Assembly: GCA_031290535.1 (NCBI GenBank)
Contig: JAITNI010000356.1
Span: 1 to 8,006, forward strand
From: Zoogloeaceae bacterium
Lineage (GTDB): Bacteria; Pseudomonadota; Gammaproteobacteria; Burkholderiales; Rhodocyclaceae
Direction of reading: 5' to 3'
Length of the DNA: 8,006 bases
Made by a program: the position numbers and the translations under genes. Below the pieces are notes generated by a model that was not told the DNA's origin, searched no databases, and saw nothing but the letters and a program-made list of their open reading frames with translations. The stretch's first letter is position 1; every line of letters starts with the position of its first letter. Shown piece by piece: positions 6,911 to 8,006 of the stretch.

Positions 6911-7663
6911 ATGAAAAAAGGGTTCATGGGGCTGATGGCCGCAACGATGTTTTTGGCAAGCGCGAGCCTCCGGGCGGAAGGAACCGGCACGGGATTTTTG
7001 GCCGGGCAGTTGCGCCATGCGCGGGTTCAGATGGCCCTGAAAAACAAAGGCCCCGCCCTCAGCGCCAAACTCCGGCAGGCGGGAATTTCGCCCGAGGCGC
7101 TCCAGATTGTGCTGGTGGCCTACAAGGCAGAAGAGGTGCTGGAGATTTATGCCAAAGCCAAATCAGCGGCGACCTATCAGAAACTGGTTTCTTATGACAT
7201 CTGTTATGCTTCGGGGCGTCTCGGCCCCAAAATAAAAGCGGGCGACCGGCAGGTGCCGGAAGGGTTTTATTTTATCGACCGTTTCAATCCAGCCAGCAGT
7301 TACCATTTGTCTCTGGGCATCAATTATCCCAATGCGGCAGATCAACGGAGAAATAAAGCCGTCAATCCGGGCGGAGATATTTTTATTCACGGTTCATGCG
7401 TCAGCATCGGCTGCCTCGCCATGAGAGACGATAAAATCGAGGAAATCTATCTCTACGCGGCGTATGCGAAAAACAGCGGCCAGACTCGCATTCCCGTGTA
7501 TATTTTCCCGTTTCGCATGAACGATGCCAATCTGAGAAAATACAGCAACGCCAGCGTGCTCCCGTTCTGGAAAAATCTGCGCCAAGGGCACGATCAGTTC
7601 ATGCAGCACAAACAGGCATTGAATTTCCGCATTGAGCCACAGGGCGCGTACACTTTTTATTAG
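6911..7663 (+). CDS. yafK: Exported YafK-like YkuD/L,D-transpeptidase-fold protein
   Basis: This 250-residue exported enzyme belongs to the YkuD fold. That fold includes L,D-transpeptidases that crosslink peptidoglycan or attach lipoproteins, and the E. coli YafK (DpaA/LdtF) enzyme reported to release Braun lipoprotein from peptidoglycan. ATG at 6911 gives MKKGF, then a short hydrophobic stretch and a likely signal peptidase site after Ala18 or Ala22. A GTG at 6863 would add 16 arginine-rich residues but lacks a Shine-Dalgarno. The 6911 start also has a poor one (GAG abutting ATG), so the start is uncertain. Catalytic residues are intact: His160 in IHGSC and Cys168 in SIGCLAM. The SIGC-x-AM form, the upstream GPK-(I)-KAGDRQVPEGFY and SYHLSLGINYPNA segments, and the C-terminal LPFW-K-L...F extension fit YafK better than ErfK/YbiS types. 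It probably shares a transcript with the macroglobulin. Whether it crosslinks or cleaves is not decidable from sequence. Confidence 0.88.
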   Translation: MKKGFMGLMAATMFLASASLRAEGTGTGFLAGQLRHARVQMALKNKGPALSAKLRQAGISPEALQIVLVAYKAEEVLEIYAKAKSAATYQKLVSYDICYASGRLGPKIKAGDRQVPEGFYFIDRFNPASSYHLSLGINYPNAADQRRNKAVNPGGDIFIHGSCVSIGCLAMRDDKIEEIYLYAAYAKNSGQTRIPVYIFPFRMNDANLRKYSNASVLPFWKNLRQGHDQFMQHKQALNFRIEPQGAYTFY

Positions 7664-7745
7664 CGCATTTTTCACGCAATTGAAGACGTCAGGGCAATCG
7701 CGGGAATCTTCCTGTTATTGATTCTTTGTCACCAAGGCCATCTTC

Positions 7746-7804
7746 AGGGAGCTTCACTTGCACAAGGCCAAGCGGTTCCAGAGGGAGCTTCCCCCCTGAC
7801 AAGG
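7746..7804. repeat. Short direct repeat beginning AGGGAGCTTC
   Basis: Two copies start 36 bases apart: 7746-7767 and 7782-7804. Both begin AGGGAGCTTC and end CAAGG, with 7-8 diverged bases between. They lie in the 154-base gap between the YafK-like gene and the transposase fragment, where the right end of the insertion sequence must fall. The copies could be part of that end or a trace of earlier insertion and excision; neither can be shown here. The rest of the gap shows nothing recognisable. Confidence 0.45.
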
Positions 7805-7808
7805 GGGA
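7790..7808. terminator. G/C hairpin between convergent genes, possible weak terminator
   Basis: TCCCCC (7790-7795) and GGGGGA (7803-7808) form a 6-bp stem around CTGACAA. It lies between the rightward YafK-like gene and the leftward transposase gene, 10 bases after the transposase stop. There is no real T-tract on either side, so a terminator role is tentative. It may instead be part of the insertion-sequence end. Confidence 0.3.
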
Positions 7809-7817
7809 TTGTAAATT

Positions 7818-8006
7818 TCATATTGCCATTGCAAAGTGTTCCAATCTTTTTCTCTTGTAGTAGAAGAAATCAAGCGTATGCCGCAACATCTCCCATGACT
7901 TTGAAAAACGCTTGCTGCGACGATTGAAGCGCGCCAGATTGTCCCGGATGGAACTGTTGAACGACTCAATCAGATGTGTCTCTGCCTTGGTCACCACATG
8001 CCGCTC
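7818..8006 (-). CDS. IS1-family transposase, C-terminal end
   Basis: On the minus strand the frame is open from the window edge to TGA (complement of 7818-7820), giving the last 62 residues of a transposase whose start lies beyond the window. The segment T-H-L-I-E-S-F-N-S-S-I-R-D-N-L-A-R-F followed by RRSKRFSKS aligns by eye with the C-terminus of E. coli IS1 InsB (RIERHN...LRQHLARL.RKSLSFSKS). Glu14 of the fragment (codon at 7965-7967) is therefore the likely third acid of the DDE triad. Base composition is less GC-rich than in the host genes, as expected of a mobile gene. No frameshift or stop is seen in the visible part, so the element may be intact. Confidence 0.85.
   Translation of the reverse strand, partial: ERHVVTKAETHLIESFNSSIRDNLARFNRRSKRFSKSWEMLRHTLDFFYYKRKRLEHFAMAI
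7818..8006 (-). mobile_element. IS1-family insertion sequence, end only, outer boundary unresolved
   Basis: The transposase fragment implies an insertion sequence running off the right edge of the window. In IS1 elements the terminal inverted repeat lies a few tens of bases beyond the transposase stop, so the boundary should fall within about 7750-7817. Without the other end in view, neither the inverted repeat nor the target duplication can be identified, so the interval given covers only the certain part. Confidence 0.7.

Noticed and set aside
7664..7745. Weak inverted repeats after the YafK-like gene (GAAGA/TCTTC and GAATC/GATTC) as a terminator
   Set aside because: The stems are only 5 bp with long loops and no proper T-tract; they are compatible with chance.
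453..7769. TGCACAAGGCC shared by the left end of the MITE-like element (453-463) and the gap before the transposase fragment (7759-7769)
   Set aside because: An 11-base match is expected several times by chance in a window of this size, and the surrounding bases align poorly, so a second IS5-type end near 7750 cannot be claimed.
1..8006. CRISPR array, tRNA, rRNA or riboswitch
   Set aside because: No regularly spaced repeats, cloverleaf arms or recognisable conserved leader were found in the short non-coding stretches.

Overview
The window looks like a chromosomal segment from a GC-rich Gram-negative proteobacterium. A betaproteobacterium is most likely, judging from the HAD-phosphatase / S49-peptidase neighbourhood and the character of the S49 N-terminus; this is inference, because no rRNA or species marker is present. 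All four host genes read on the + strand, and the only minus-strand gene is a transposase fragment at the right edge.

Layout: (1) 1-348 is the 3' part of a HAD-family phosphatase. (2) 349-565 is intergenic and holds a compact mobile-looking element at 441-550. It has CTAA direct repeats at both ends, IS5-like imperfect terminal inverted repeats, and a large internal palindrome of the common TGAGCTTGTCGAAG type. It ends less than 20 nt before the next gene. (3) 569-1552 is a membrane-anchored S49 (SppA-type) peptidase with the Ser/Lys dyad, followed by a perfect 14-bp stem terminator (1564-1600). (4) 1701-6848 is a giant bacterial alpha-2-macroglobulin of the thioester (YfhM/ECAM) type. Its only cysteine in 1715 residues is the thioester cysteine of CAEQ. 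(5) 6911-7663 is an exported YafK-type YkuD/L,D-transpeptidase-fold enzyme with an intact His...Ser-x-Gly-Cys motif. (6) 7664-7817 is a short intergenic stretch with a direct repeat and a G/C hairpin. (7) 7818-8006, minus strand, is the C-terminal end of an IS1-family transposase.

How the genes fit together: the terminator at 1564-1600 and a candidate promoter near 1632-1670 separate the first two genes from an apparent two-gene operon, alpha-2-macroglobulin plus YafK-like enzyme. In enterobacteria the thioester macroglobulin is paired with the peptidoglycan synthase PbpC. Here the partner is a peptidoglycan/lipoprotein-remodelling YkuD enzyme, and the macroglobulin has an N-terminal membrane anchor instead of a lipobox. 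The pair can be read as an envelope-defence and cell-wall-maintenance module. The most distinctive points are this pairing, the single-cysteine macroglobulin with two acidic insertions, and the small MITE-like element inserted directly in front of the S49 peptidase gene. I see no CRISPR array, tRNA, rRNA or clearly new multi-gene system.
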